64,000 nt of DNA, taken from contig OX377202.1 in assembly GCA_947396885.1 (NCBI GenBank), positions 34,525,407-34,589,406 of the forward strand, given 5' to 3'. This DNA comes from Heligmosomoides polygyrus polygyrus (Eukaryota; Nematoda; Chromadorea; Rhabditida; Heligmosomidae). The notes beneath the pieces were generated by a model. It worked only from the letters and a program-made list of their open reading frames with translations, made no database searches and had not been told where the DNA came from. Below, one piece after another: positions 1-9,956 of this stretch. The position numbers and the translations under genes are program-made. How positions within the stretch are numbered: position 1 is the stretch's first letter; each line of letters starts with the position of its first letter.

Positions 1-700
1 CGAACGCTTCCTGCTTCTCCAAATGTCGACTCGAGGCTCCTGCATATTGCGGTCCAGTCGAATAGTCCTTCCCCTGGAATACTTTCATTTGTGCTGTTGC
101 TCTTTCATCCTCTTGACGTGGTGGCACCCGATAAGGTCTACCTTGATTTTTCCTTCTCAGACAGTCCTGAAGTTCAGACACTTCCGATTTTATCTGAAAC
201 ACATCAGTGCTTAGCATTTCACAAATCTCAGACAGAACTTCTCCATCCCTTTCCAAAGTTTTCACGTAGTCCTTCCAGTCCTCTACCGACTCTATTCCTC
301 TCTGCCTTAGCATCTCTCCTATCACTTCCAACAGTTCACGAGATATTCCCGCTCGACCTACACGTTCCCTCAAAATCTTGTCGACGATCCCAAGGCTCGT
401 TATGAATTCCGTCTCTATTTCGCCTTTCTTTTCTTTTGATATACGTGACTCCGATAATACATCACACACTTTCTTTTTCAGATCCTTTAAGACTTTCATA
501 CACGCAGCATCTTCAATCCCGCATTGAAGACCCAAGCCCTCTTCAGTTCTTACCTGGCAGTTTTCGTCATTATCTTCGTTGACGTCCATTCTGCTCTCCT
601 CCATCTTTTGACTAGACGAAAGGCGGTGTTCTGAAACAATCTCGCTTAGCTGACTGTTTCCCACCTCACAGCGTTGCCGGCTCACGCACAGCACGGGCAC
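1..700 (-). CDS. gag N-terminal part of the next tandem unit, cut by the window edge
   Basis: The minus-strand frame from 700 to 1 repeats the first 233 codons of the gag at 7858-6800. I noticed one base difference (position 256), which changes Met to Leu. The stretch holds the acidic N-terminus and the helical region up to the part just before the gag core. It lies immediately downstream of the LTR at 965-1571 and its leader, so it has its own promoter LTR. The frame is open to the window edge and the rest of the gene is outside. Confidence 0.85.
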   Translation of the reverse strand, partial: MPVLCVSRQRCEVGNSQLSEIVSEHRLSSSQKMEESRMDVNEDNDENCQVRTEEGLGLQCGIEDAACMKVLKDLKKKVCDVLSESRISKEKKGEIETEFITSLGIVDKILRERVGRAGISRELLEVIGEMLRQRGIESVEDWKDYVKTLERDGEVLSEICEMLSTDVFQIKSEVSELQDCLRRKNQGRPYRVPPRQEDERATAQMKVFQGKDYSTGPQYAGASSRHLEKQEAF

Positions 701-964
701 ACTTCCACGCGGCTGTCAGCTTCCCTCTTCACTGACACCCCAATAGCTCCGGGTACCCCTGCTTTACGGTAGCCTCGGAGCAACGATGAAACGCGCACGA
801 CGTCCTGTAGTCGTAGACGGCTCTCCAAAAGTCGATGCCACACTACTGTGTAGCCACTGATCGAATACGAGGCGCCCTCAGCTGTAGCGCCGCGGTAGGC
901 AGATGACGACACCCACTAATTAGTGTCGACCTCACAGTCAATAGTCAAACCGGTTCGGCCCCCA

Positions 965-1571
965 TGTAAGGCCGGTATAGGTATGATAGTAGACTTTTGA
1001 CCTAGACTGCAAGCTCAACCCTAGTTAGTGGATATTCCGAACACAGGTGTAGAAAGAAAATTTATTAACACAACAAAAAAAATCACAAGGCACAATAAAT
1101 AGCACGCAGATCCTCGAACGGCAGCTACACACCAGGAGGTCTTGGGCTCGTCCACGGTGGACTTCCAGAGGAGACGGCTACAGACTCGGTTATCCCTAAC
1201 TCGCCACGAAGGCAATCACCACGCAGATTTACTTAAGACTTTGGTGCACTGAGCCCCACCACGAAGGGTTCACTAACAGTTTGGTGCACGAAGCACCACC
1301 AGGAAGGAGATAGGCAGAGCTAACCACAGCTCGTGCCGGCGCAGCTACAGACGACTGACTACTTTCCCCTCACTTCCCACACCTTACTTGTTCGCGCCTA
1401 GATTCCCCGCGCGATCTTTACTGCAGACCTCTGACCACCTGCATTCCTCTACCGCACAGCCTCTGTTCCCCCTAGAGACAGCTGGTCAAAATCCCTACTG
1501 CGCCCGCCTCTTTAGCGGAGGTCTTCCGTGGGGGCTTGACCTCCTGGTTTGCTTAGCCTCTTTACCACACA
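965..1571 (-). repeat. LTR (3' LTR of the complete unit, 5' LTR of the next)
   Basis: This 607-bp repeat matches 8123-8729. On the element strand it starts TGTGTGG and ends CTTACA, the usual TGT...ACA termini. A poly(A) signal AATAAA on the element strand lies at 1061-1066. A polypurine tract abuts the 1571 side, and a TGG-starting primer-binding-like site abuts the 965 side. It is therefore flanked as a 3' LTR on one side and as a 5' LTR on the other, which is why I read it as shared by two units. Confidence 0.88.
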
Positions 1572-3879
1572 CGCCCCCTCTTCCGGGAGTCGATGTCCTC
1601 ATCGACAGATCCTGAAACAAATCTGGAAGCTCCATATGAGGGCATCGCTTGCAGATGGCTTCGTAGAGGTGTTTAGCCGATGCCACACCTGGATAAGCTC
1701 TATGGAACTGGGCCGTTCCTTCCGGGCATCCTACTTCTAGGAACACCTTTCCGTCGCTGATCATGTTACTCGCGGTCGTTACGAATTGTCCTGGACCGGC
1801 AAACTTCTGGAATGTCAAATCCAGAATCCACCAGAGCTCTACCATCGCTTTCCACTTCCCGAAGTTCTGTGCTGTTACGGGGGTCCATGCCGTAACAATT
1901 CGGCCTCCGTCCTCCAAGTGGGTCTTGGCGAGCTTTACGATTTCTTCGAATATGCTGCAGTCCCCTTTCTCTTCGATCGGGAAGACCAAGATCCATGTGC
2001 TGAACTTTCTCCAACTTGTCAATGTTTCCAGCAGCTTAGAGTAGGACATCACCACTCTCGTAGTCAGTTCATTTCGAGGGCCATCCTTCTCCATCAACAA
2101 TGCTGATTCGGGTGCTGCATAACCCACAGGACCTTTCTTCACGCGCCTTACAGTCCTGCTTTCTTCTTTCAGGTCCTCTTTGAGCTGCTCGAATGCAGCT
2201 TTATAGAACTCCACGATACAGTTACCTTCAATTGGCGGATGTTTTGCAATCCCTTTATTGACACACACAAATTCTGTCCATTCTGTGCATACTTCGTATG
2301 CCATCCGCAATATATTTCGAATGGCCTCCGCATCGAGAGTCACCACTCCTTCCTTGTATAGTTGGATCTTCTCCGCAACCGTCAGGTCGGTCCTTATGAA
2401 TATCGACATGGTTTTCCAAGCCGACCATATGTCCCCAAACGGTTTCCTCGAGAATGCTCCTGGGAGTGAGATTCCGCGAACGTCTCCTAGCGTAGCATTT
2501 CGAAAGCACTCATCGAGACATTCGAACTGCAGGTGTCCTTTGTCCATAACAGCTGTTATGGTCGCTCCTCTGAAACAGGAACTATAAATCTTGCTTACGC
2601 GTATTTTAGGTTTTCTTCCCCTCCGTCCTATATTACGCGTGGTGTCTACCCTCTCATCCGGTATTTCTTTCGGGACTATCCGTAGCATGTCGAATTGGAC
2701 CCTTATGGGCTCCGCATTCTCCCCAATTCTTCCTACGAGTGCCGAGTTGTTACTTATTTCTAACACTCTAAATGGGCCCGTCCACTCCCCTATCAACTTA
2801 GGATGAGAGTTGCGTGCTTTTTCATTCGGAGATAAAACGTATACTCTGTCGCCGACCTTGGGAAAGATTTTTCCCTCCACTTTGTTATCTAGGTCGTAGT
2901 GTCTTTTCATCTTTTCTCTCACCCGGTTATTGTATTCCCTCACTCTTTCGTGGGTTTCTGCAACAGCCTGCAATATCTCCGCTTTGTATTCGTCAAGAGA
3001 TTTGTCTAGCATGTATCGGCTTATACCCGCGTTCGGAATAATTTCCGACGGAAATACAGGATCCATTCCGTGAAGAATAAAGTATGGACTTTCTCCTGTG
3101 CTACTGTGAGGGATCATATTATATGCCATCATGCAAAATGGAAGTCTAGAATCCCATTCTGTTGGAATGGTCGTGCTCCTCCGTAGCATAGCCACAATAG
3201 TACCGTTCAACCTCTCCGTTACTCCATTTTCGCGAGGGTTATATCCCTTTGTTGTAACGTGAGTTATCTTCGTAATTTTAACCATCTCTTCCATTACCTG
3301 GTTCACAAATTCACTTCCCTTATCCGATAAAATGGTCTTCGGCCACCTGCAGCCCTCAGCAATCCATCTAATGAAGAGCGTTTTGGCTATGGTTTCCGCC
3401 TTCTTATCGGGTACTGGATAGGCTGCTGCAAATTTCGAAAAGTGGTCGATCACTGTTATTGCATATCGGTTACCACTACTCGTAGGCCCCAACTCCAATA
3501 CGTCTATGCCAATTATTTCATATGGTTTTGACGTTACTATAGGCTTTAGTGGTGGAACCAGCTTTTCCCGGGGATTGTGTACAAAACACTTCTGATACTC
3601 ATTTGTCCATCTGTGGACGTCCTGTGGCATGCCTGGCCAGTACACCTCCCTTCTTAGCTTATTTAGGAGTTTGTGAGCACTAAAGTGGCCCGCAAACAAA
3701 CCGCTGTGTGCCTCAAAAAACACCTCATACCTGTATGCTTTCGGCACCACAAACACTGACTTTCCGTTTTCCAAACAAAATTTTAGATCTCCTTCCTCTA
3801 GCACGAAGTCGGCCACTCTTAGAGGGTTCTTCTCACCCGGAATTCTCACTACATGGTCAAGTTCACCTCGCTCTACCAA
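1495..3879 (-). CDS. Integrase with a long unrecognised C-terminal extension
   Basis: The integrase inserts the element cDNA into host DNA. In the 794-codon frame the zinc-binding region is at about residues 58-98: the His pair is present, but the third ligand of the HHCC motif appears to be Tyr95 with Cys98 kept. The catalytic core has Asp126, Asp186 and Glu222, spaced D-59-D-35-E as in retroviral integrases. A GPF motif follows at 368-370. Family members usually end soon after this, but here the frame continues about 340 residues (roughly 430-768) with no domain I recognise and no membrane segment, then reads into the LTR. The frame differs from pol and overlaps it by 17 bases. It opens with no ATG, so it is either reached by a frameshift from pol or separated from pol by a one-base indel. 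Confidence 0.88.
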   Translation of the reverse strand: MVERGELDHVVRIPGEKNPLRVADFVLEEGDLKFCLENGKSVFVVPKAYRYEVFFEAHSGLFAGHFSAHKLLNKLRREVYWPGMPQDVHRWTNEYQKCFVHNPREKLVPPLKPIVTSKPYEIIGIDVLELGPTSSGNRYAITVIDHFSKFAAAYPVPDKKAETIAKTLFIRWIAEGCRWPKTILSDKGSEFVNQVMEEMVKITKITHVTTKGYNPRENGVTERLNGTIVAMLRRSTTIPTEWDSRLPFCMMAYNMIPHSSTGESPYFILHGMDPVFPSEIIPNAGISRYMLDKSLDEYKAEILQAVAETHERVREYNNRVREKMKRHYDLDNKVEGKIFPKVGDRVYVLSPNEKARNSHPKLIGEWTGPFRVLEISNNSALVGRIGENAEPIRVQFDMLRIVPKEIPDERVDTTRNIGRRGRKPKIRVSKIYSSCFRGATITAVMDKGHLQFECLDECFRNATLGDVRGISLPGAFSRKPFGDIWSAWKTMSIFIRTDLTVAEKIQLYKEGVVTLDAEAIRNILRMAYEVCTEWTEFVCVNKGIAKHPPIEGNCIVEFYKAAFEQLKEDLKEESRTVRRVKKGPVGYAAPESALLMEKDGPRNELTTRVVMSYSKLLETLTSWRKFSTWILVFPIEEKGDCSIFEEIVKLAKTHLEDGGRIVTAWTPVTAQNFGKWKAMVELWWILDLTFQKFAGPGQFVTTASNMISDGKVFLEVGCPEGTAQFHRAYPGVASAKHLYEAICKRCPHMELPDLFQDLSMRTSTPGRGGVCGKEAKQTRRSSPHGRPPLKRRAQ
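1572..1584 (-). promoter_or_regulatory. Polypurine tract of the gypsy element
   Basis: On the element strand the bases directly before the 3' LTR are GGAAGAGGGGGCG, a purine run typical of the plus-strand primer of LTR retroelements. It lies inside the C-terminal end of the integrase frame, which stays open across it into the LTR. Confidence 0.75.
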
Positions 3880-6787
3880 ACGTATTACCTCTCAAATGGG
3901 GATCCTTCCTAAGTTCCGAAAGCCATTTGGATTCTTCCTTGGCTGTAACTGAGCTCACTACTGCTTCATCCAGACCTTCTAATGAATCGGCCATCATTGA
4001 AGCTTGTACCCCTCTGCTGAGCGCATCTGCCACCACGTTCGCTTTTCCTTTCACATATTCGATTTGGAGCTTATACCTCTGAAGCTCTAGAGACCACCTC
4101 AATACTCTGGCTGATACGTTAGTGCGCTTGAATAAAGCCGTTAGTGGTTGATGGTCTGTTATCACCACAGTTGGTAGCCCGTATATGAAAAGATGGAATC
4201 GTCTTACGGCGAAAACAACAGCCAGCGCTTCTAGATCCGTTACATGGTATCTTCTTTCCGCCCTGCTCAAGCTTTTTGAAGCAAAGAATATAGGATGAAC
4301 ATGTTTATCATCTCCTTCTTGAGACAAGACAGCTCCAATCCCATATGTTGATGCGTCAGTAAAAATCAAGAATGGTCTACTGCCATTTCTCGCGTTTGGC
4401 ACATCAGGTTGCTTCAGGACGGGCGCTGAAGTAATCATATTTTTAATTTCTTCAAATGCTTGATTGTGCTGTTCTTGCCACAACCATTTTTCTTTTGTAG
4501 ACGTCAAGCTAAACAAACACCCTGCAGTCTTTGCAAAGCCTAGGCAAAACTTTCTATAGAAGGACGCCATGCCCAGAAATGTCCGGAGCTCTTTGCCGTT
4601 CTTGGGCACTGGATAATTCTTAATGGCTGAAATCTGTTCCGGATCCATGTGCACACCTGATGCATCTATGACATGCCCGAGAAAAGAAACTTTCTCCTTC
4701 AAAAGGTGACACTTTTGCGCCTTGAGGCGCAGTCCTGCCCCTCTTAGCTTTTCAAAAACCTTTTCCAACAGCTCTAGATGCCGTTGGCGTGACTCCGTAC
4801 ATACCATAATGTCGTCTATATAGCAGAAAACTTCTGATCCTAATAGATCTCCCAAAACCGTATCCATGAGCCTTTGAAAAACGGGTGGGCTCGTACTCAG
4901 ACCAAATGGGGTTACTCTGAATTGAAACAAGCCTTCGGGTGTAGTGAATGCCGATTTTTCCTTGGCCTCCTCCGCTAGTGGAATTTGCCAATATCCACTA
5001 CATAGGTCCAGCGTTGAGAAATACCGCTTTCCGTTTAAGCTTTGCACCACTGCCTCAATGCTCGGGAGGGGATACGCATCCTGCTTTATCCTTTTATTCA
5101 ATTCCCTATAATCTACACACAGGCGAATTGACCCATCCTTTTTCTCGACTAAAACTATGGGAAAGGCCCATTCAGACTTACTTTTCTCGATTATGTTCCT
5201 TGAAAGAAGATCTGACAACAGTTCCTTTAATTTGAAGCGAACCCCTAGTGGCACTGGCCTCGCTTTCATCTTTATAGGCTTAGCATCTCCTGTATCTATT
5301 GTCATTTTAACCAGGTCGGTTTGTGATAGTTCTTTGTCAGATATTGAGAATGCCTCTTCGTATCTTTTCAGTAGGCTTAAGACATCTTCCCTCGGTTCAC
5401 CCGTCTCGGAATTTTCAGCAATAAACTTCTTCAATTGGATCCACCTCTCTTCCTTTGACAAATTTATTTCCTCACTGTCCAGCATTAGTGGATTAATCTC
5501 TTCCCATCTCTGATGCCATTTATCTGTCCCCCAATGTCCTACGTCCTCCCCTTCTTTGAGGATCATGGGGTCATCACTGTTATTAAAAACTGGAATCACT
5601 GTTTCACGGTTCTGTATCTCAAATACACCGGCTGCTACTCCAGTTTTGCTTGGCCAAATCACTCTATCCACCTTGCCTATGTCTGTCTTTGAACATTGGA
5701 CAGAAACTAATCCTGACTCTCGAGGGGGCACGTACACTCGTCGAACCACTGTTACTCTCCCACTCTCTATACCGCCGGAATTATCCGTGGTTCCACAGTT
5801 CCTTCGTGCTATAGGCACGTTGACCCCTAGGTGTCTTAGTGCGTTAGTGCCAATAATGATTTCATCGCTCTTCGAGTCACTAATATGGAAGGGAACCGTA
5901 CACGACATTCCACCTTCTAATTCGGCCTCAATGTGAACTGCTCCAAGAAAGTGCATTCTGTTATTGGATGCATCAAACACTGGTCGGAGCTCCGCTTTTT
6001 CGATGAGGTTCAAGGAGTCCACATTGTACCCTCGATCCTGTGCCTTTCCCAAAACCTCTATTGGAATTATGCTAATCATTGAGCCCGTATCAAGTAACGC
6101 TAGGTGACTGCTGTCTAAGAGGCTAAGGCGCCGTACTATCCTTTCTCCAACTAGCTCAGTTGATTCGCCGCTGTAATTCATTACTGCCATCCCGAGGCTG
6201 CGGACCTGCTTGATGAGACCCGAGACACTTAGCTTCTCTGCCCGTTGGCCTGCCTCCCTGCCTTGAATTTGGTTAACTCTAGTAGATCTCTGTGGGCAAT
6301 CCTTGCTAATGTGTCCATACCTTGCGCAGTTATAGCATTTCCTACTCTCACCACTTGACTGCTGCGGGACCATTCTATTCGGACGTGGAGATGTCTGTGG
6401 ACCCCCTCGTCGCACCCTCATTTCCTCCCTTCTAGAGTTCTCCTTGACTACCTCCTCCCGATGTAGTCCACTCAAGTGATCTGGTTCTTTATTCCTAGCC
6501 GAGTCGCGGTACTGGGCTGCCCTATTTTTCCAACTAAAGGACATCCCCCTTCTACTAATGTTGAGCATGAGCTTTGATTGCTCGATACTCAATGCTAGCT
6601 GCTTAACTTCCTCGTATGCCCTACGAGGATCTACTTTATGCAAGGCTCCTACCAACTGAAAGTGTTCAGGCCAATCACTTAAATTATCCAAGAGTATTTG
6701 CGCGAACTCGAGGGATCTATCCTCTACGGTGCCCTCCGGGTAAGCCTGCCTTCCAATTTTCTCTATCGCGACACAGAATTCCGCCAC
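3863..6787 (-). CDS. Gag C-terminus, protease, reverse transcriptase and RNase H
   Basis: The 974-codon frame begins in the gag core, in the same frame as the upstream gag after an in-frame TGA at 6800-6802. The domains in order are: a CCHC zinc knuckle (CYNCARYGHISKDC, residues 151-164) for RNA binding; an aspartic protease with DTG at 233-235; a reverse transcriptase with LCVDYRELNK near 566-575 and YIDD at 656-659; and an RNase H with its first Asp at about 811 (FTDAS) and TDHQP near 887. All visible catalytic residues are kept. The last codons run out of register with integrase near 3870-3880. There is no natural ATG: the first in-frame start-like codon is GTG at 6787. The product probably comes by readthrough of the TGA if the element works at all. 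Confidence 0.92.
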   Translation of the reverse strand: MAEFCVAIEKIGRQAYPEGTVEDRSLEFAQILLDNLSDWPEHFQLVGALHKVDPRRAYEEVKQLALSIEQSKLMLNISRRGMSFSWKNRAAQYRDSARNKEPDHLSGLHREEVVKENSRREEMRVRRGGPQTSPRPNRMVPQQSSGESRKCYNCARYGHISKDCPQRSTRVNQIQGREAGQRAEKLSVSGLIKQVRSLGMAVMNYSGESTELVGERIVRRLSLLDSSHLALLDTGSMISIIPIEVLGKAQDRGYNVDSLNLIEKAELRPVFDASNNRMHFLGAVHIEAELEGGMSCTVPFHISDSKSDEIIIGTNALRHLGVNVPIARRNCGTTDNSGGIESGRVTVVRRVYVPPRESGLVSVQCSKTDIGKVDRVIWPSKTGVAAGVFEIQNRETVIPVFNNSDDPMILKEGEDVGHWGTDKWHQRWEEINPLMLDSEEINLSKEERWIQLKKFIAENSETGEPREDVLSLLKRYEEAFSISDKELSQTDLVKMTIDTGDAKPIKMKARPVPLGVRFKLKELLSDLLSRNIIEKSKSEWAFPIVLVEKKDGSIRLCVDYRELNKRIKQDAYPLPSIEAVVQSLNGKRYFSTLDLCSGYWQIPLAEEAKEKSAFTTPEGLFQFRVTPFGLSTSPPVFQRLMDTVLGDLLGSEVFCYIDDIMVCTESRQRHLELLEKVFEKLRGAGLRLKAQKCHLLKEKVSFLGHVIDASGVHMDPEQISAIKNYPVPKNGKELRTFLGMASFYRKFCLGFAKTAGCLFSLTSTKEKWLWQEQHNQAFEEIKNMITSAPVLKQPDVPNARNGSRPFLIFTDASTYGIGAVLSQEGDDKHVHPIFFASKSLSRAERRYHVTDLEALAVVFAVRRFHLFIYGLPTVVITDHQPLTALFKRTNVSARVLRWSLELQRYKLQIEYVKGKANVVADALSRGVQASMMADSLEGLDEAVVSSVTAKEESKWLSELRKDPHLRGNTFGRAR

Positions 6788-6799
6788 GTCTTGATTTGG

Positions 6800-7858
6800 T
6801 CAGATTCTCAAGTTTTTCAACTCCGTCATGGCCCTTAGTCTACCAGCAGTTGAGTCCTGCGCCAGTAGCCTTGACATCTCTTGGACCACTGCATCAAACC
6901 CTTCTTCCTTAATATATACTGGGAGGGTCATAAAAATGTTTTTCGCTCGACCCGCTAGATGGTCGTCTGCGAGGATATCTAGGAGGGTCGCTTCACACCT
7001 CACCACCTCTTCATACTTCCTTCTGAACCTCCTCACGAATTCGCTAAAGTTCTCATTCTTATTGCCTCTAAAGATCCCAGGGTCAGAGCACGTCATAGCC
7101 CTTAGATAGTTTGCTAACTGCTGTGAAGCCAACACACCTTGATTGCCCAGGGCCAATTCGAACGCTTCCTGCTTCTCCAAATGTCGACTCGAGGCTCCTG
7201 CATATTGCGGTCCAGTCGAATAGTCCTTCCCCTGGAATACTTTCATTTGTGCTGTTGCTCTTTCATCCTCTTGACGTGGTGGCACCCGATAAGGTCTACC
7301 TTGATTTTTCCTTCTCAGACAGTCCTGAAGTTCAGACACTTCCGATTTTATCTGAAACACATCAGTGCTTAGCATTTCACAAATCTCAGACAGAACTTCT
7401 CCATCCCTTTCCATAGTTTTCACGTAGTCCTTCCAGTCCTCTACCGACTCTATTCCTCTCTGCCTTAGCATCTCTCCTATCACTTCCAACAGTTCACGAG
7501 ATATTCCCGCTCGACCTACACGTTCCCTCAAAATCTTGTCGACGATCCCAAGGCTCGTTATGAATTCCGTCTCTATTTCGCCTTTCTTTTCTTTTGATAT
7601 ACGTGACTCCGATAATACATCACACACTTTCTTTTTCAGATCCTTTAAGACTTTCATACACGCAGCATCTTCAATCCCGCATTGAAGACCCAAGCCCTCT
7701 TCAGTTCTTACCTGGCAGTTTTCGTCATTATCTTCGTTGACGTCCATTCTGCTCTCCTCCATCTTTTGACTAGACGAAAGGCGGTGTTCTGAAACAATCT
7801 CGCTTAGCTGACTGTTTCCCACCTCACAGCGTTGCCGGCTCACGCACAGCACGGGCAC
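6800..7858 (-). CDS. Gag N-terminal and core region ending at a TGA
   Basis: The structural Gag protein builds the particle that packages element RNA. The 352-codon frame has a hydrophilic, acidic and helical N-terminal half, then a core region (about residues 230-352) resembling retrotransposon gag domains. It stops at TGA (6800-6802) in the middle of the core, and the same frame continues directly into the zinc-knuckle and protease part. The first ATG gives a start at 7858; a second ATG at 7762 is equally plausible because the first 30 residues look like leader sequence. The stop is either a nonsense mutation or a readthrough site. It falls before, not after, the nucleocapsid, which favours mutation. 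Confidence 0.8.
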   Translation of the reverse strand: MPVLCVSRQRCEVGNSQLSEIVSEHRLSSSQKMEESRMDVNEDNDENCQVRTEEGLGLQCGIEDAACMKVLKDLKKKVCDVLSESRISKEKKGEIETEFITSLGIVDKILRERVGRAGISRELLEVIGEMLRQRGIESVEDWKDYVKTMERDGEVLSEICEMLSTDVFQIKSEVSELQDCLRRKNQGRPYRVPPRQEDERATAQMKVFQGKDYSTGPQYAGASSRHLEKQEAFELALGNQGVLASQQLANYLRAMTCSDPGIFRGNKNENFSEFVRRFRRKYEEVVRCEATLLDILADDHLAGRAKNIFMTLPVYIKEEGFDAVVQEMSRLLAQDSTAGRLRAMTELKNLRI

Positions 7859-8106
7859 ACTTCCACGCGGCTGTCAGCTTCCCTCTTCACTGACACCCCA
7901 ATAGCTCCGGGTACCCCTGCTTTACGGTAGCCTCGGAGCAACGATGAAACGCGCACGACGTCCTGTAGTCGTAGACGGCTCTCCAAAAGTCGATGCCACA
8001 CTACTGTGTAGCCACTGATCGAATACGAGGCGCCCTCAGCTGTAGCGCCGCGGTAGGCAGATGACGACACCCACTAATTAGTGTCGACCTCACAGTCAAT
8101 AGTCAA

Positions 8107-8122
8107 ACCGGTTCGGCCCCCA
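8107..8122 (-). promoter_or_regulatory. Primer-binding-site-like sequence next to the 5' LTR
   Basis: Directly inside the LTR the element strand reads TGGGGGCCGAACCGG, starting with the TGG expected to pair with a tRNA CCA end. I could not assign a tRNA: the spacing of the GTTCG-like part to the CCA does not fit a normal tRNA 3' half. The same site is present at 949-964. Confidence 0.5.
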
Positions 8123-8729
8123 TGTAAGGCCGGTATAGGTATGATAGTAGACTTTTGACCTAGACTGCAAGCTCAACCCTAGTTAGTGGATATTCCGAAC
8201 ACAGGTGTAGAAAGAAAATTTATTAACACAACAAAAAAAATCACAAGGCACAATAAATAGCACGCAGATCCTCGAACGGCAGCTACACACCAGGAGGTCT
8301 TGGGCTCGTCCACGGTGGACTTCCAGAGGAGACGGCTACAGACTCGGTTATCCCTAACTCGCCACGAAGGCAATCACCACGCAGATTTACTTAAGACTTT
8401 GGTGCACTGAGCCCCACCACGAAGGGTTCACTAACAGTTTGGTGCACGAAGCACCACCAGGAAGGAGATAGGCAGAGCTAACCACAGCTCGTGCCGGCGC
8501 AGCTACAGACGACTGACTACTTTCCCCTCACTTCCCACACCTTACTTGTTCGCGCCTAGATTCCCCGCGCGATCTTTACTGCAGACCTCTGACCACCTGC
8601 ATTCCTCTACCGCACAGCCTCTGTTCCCCCTAGAGACAGCTGGTCAAAATCCCTACTGCGCCCGCCTCTTTAGCGGAGGTCTTCCGTGGGGGCTTGACCT
8701 CCTGGTTTGCTTAGCCTCTTTACCACACA
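8123..8729 (-). repeat. 5' LTR of the gypsy element
   Basis: This is the 607-bp partner of 965-1571, with element-strand termini TGTGTGG and CTTACA and a poly(A) signal at 8219-8224. Its outer edge (8729) abuts the env remnant. The matching target duplication cannot be checked because the other end of the array lies outside the window. Confidence 0.88.
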
Positions 8730-8738
8730 AAGGTACCC

Positions 8739-9956
8739 AGGGTACGCGACCTGCGCCTCATCATGCGCAGGAATTGCTTGCGGACGTCTTCTGCCTACGC
8801 CATCGTGCTCATTCTACAGGTTTGTACACGTACCGGTAACACAAATTGTGTATCAAATTGTGGAGTGTCTAGAATGGAAACCGACGATTACGGTAGAAAT
8901 CGAGACAACCCTGTACAATAAAGTCAGCAAAGCTCGCTATAAACTGCAGTACGCAAAGCATAGCATAGGTGACCTCAATGTGACGATCATTTCCATACAG
9001 AACTTTTCGGCAAGAAATCTGCTATAAGCGCAGAGGATTCCGTAATAATCCCTGAGCACTATCGATTACCAATCGAATGTGTATCAGAAGAAATGGCATC
9101 TACCTTTAGCCAATGCTCGGCACACTTTGATTGCATTTGCCACGATGATCACTCAAAAGCAGGCTGCAATTACCTACAAGAGTCGATATCAGAGATTAGG
9201 TCGGGTGTAATCATCTCACTGCCGATCAATACTCCAACCACGACACTTTATTCCAAAAATGGGGATGTAATATTACACTCCATGGAAGCAGAAGTACTAC
9301 TTGTTATACAGTCTAAAGTGCTCTTAATCGCCAATCAGTTTGCTGTCGAACAGCCCTGTGAAATTCAATCACAAGATCTGATTGGGTGTTATGATTGTGC
9401 TGAAGGTGCACAAGTAAAGATTTCGTGCAAAACCGAAAACGCTACTAGAATCATAATCCAATGCGATGATCAAACATTCTCAATAAAATGCAATCCGTAA
9501 TCTATAGCTAATGTAGTTAATCTTGACTTCAACAAGGCTGTAGTACATAACACATGCCAAGCTAATTGCGGTGGCCAATCAGGGATATTCCTCTTCAAAG
9601 GTACGCTCTTATTCCACGAGGAAAGAAAAAGCGATAGCGTATTCCATGATAAACAATCATATGTGTCACAACCTATGCTTTGGTTAAATGATATAAAGCT
9701 ACCCAATATAATGCCAATATTAAATACTATCAAAGAAAATTGGCGAGTCACGACGATAGCAGTGGCCGTGTTAGGAACGTTAATGGGTGTAACCTACCTA
9801 TTTGGGCCGCTGATGGTTGTACTGATAATAAGGTCAATCCCTCCCATCGTGCACTGCGCTGTGAAAGGCGCCTCGAGCACTGCAAGGGTCACTTGGACAA
9901 CTATCACTACCGTCGGCGCACTACTACGACGTATTAGTGCTCACATAAACCATTGA
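8739..9956 (+). pseudogene. Decayed phlebovirus-like envelope glycoprotein, C-terminal half
   Basis: The plus-strand frames carry a cysteine-rich pattern typical of the phlebovirus-like class II fusion glycoprotein found as env in nematode BEL/Pao-type retroelements: clustered Cys before an FYR segment (near 8750-8830), a GCYDC segment (near 9390), and a hydrophobic membrane anchor near 9745-9830 followed by a short tail to the stop at 9954-9956. The reading frame is broken at least twice: a frame change near 9020-9030 and an in-frame TAA at 9498-9500. The N-terminal half is missing because the gypsy array inserted at 8729. I see no intact product. This is an old endogenous copy, identified from motif pattern only. 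Confidence 0.7.

Larger units (their letters stand above)
1..8729 (-). mobile_element. Ty3/gypsy LTR retrotransposon, tandem unit sharing one LTR
   Basis: Read on the minus strand the order is LTR (8729 to 8123), leader, gag (7858 to 6800), protease-RT-RNase H (6787 to 3863), integrase (3879 to about 1572), LTR (1571 to 965), leader, then the first 233 codons of another gag (700 to 1) that run out of the window. Bases 1-1571 and 7159-8729 match almost perfectly by eye; the one difference I noticed is at 256/7414. A single insertion should end at the outer edge of its 3' LTR, so a second gag there means a head-to-tail array with a shared LTR, or an assembly artefact. Domain order (RT, RNase H, integrase) and residues are those of Ty3/gypsy (Metaviridae). 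Near-identical LTRs suggest a recent insertion, but the coding frame has an internal stop and a frame change. Confidence 0.93.

Noticed and set aside
682..912. Minus-strand ORF repeated at 7840-8070
   Set aside because: It lies in the gypsy leader and overlaps gag in another frame; duplicated only because the region is duplicated.
1021..1215. Minus-strand ORF repeated at 8179-8373 with a hydrophobic stretch
   Set aside because: It lies within the LTR over the poly(A) region; low-complexity chance frame.
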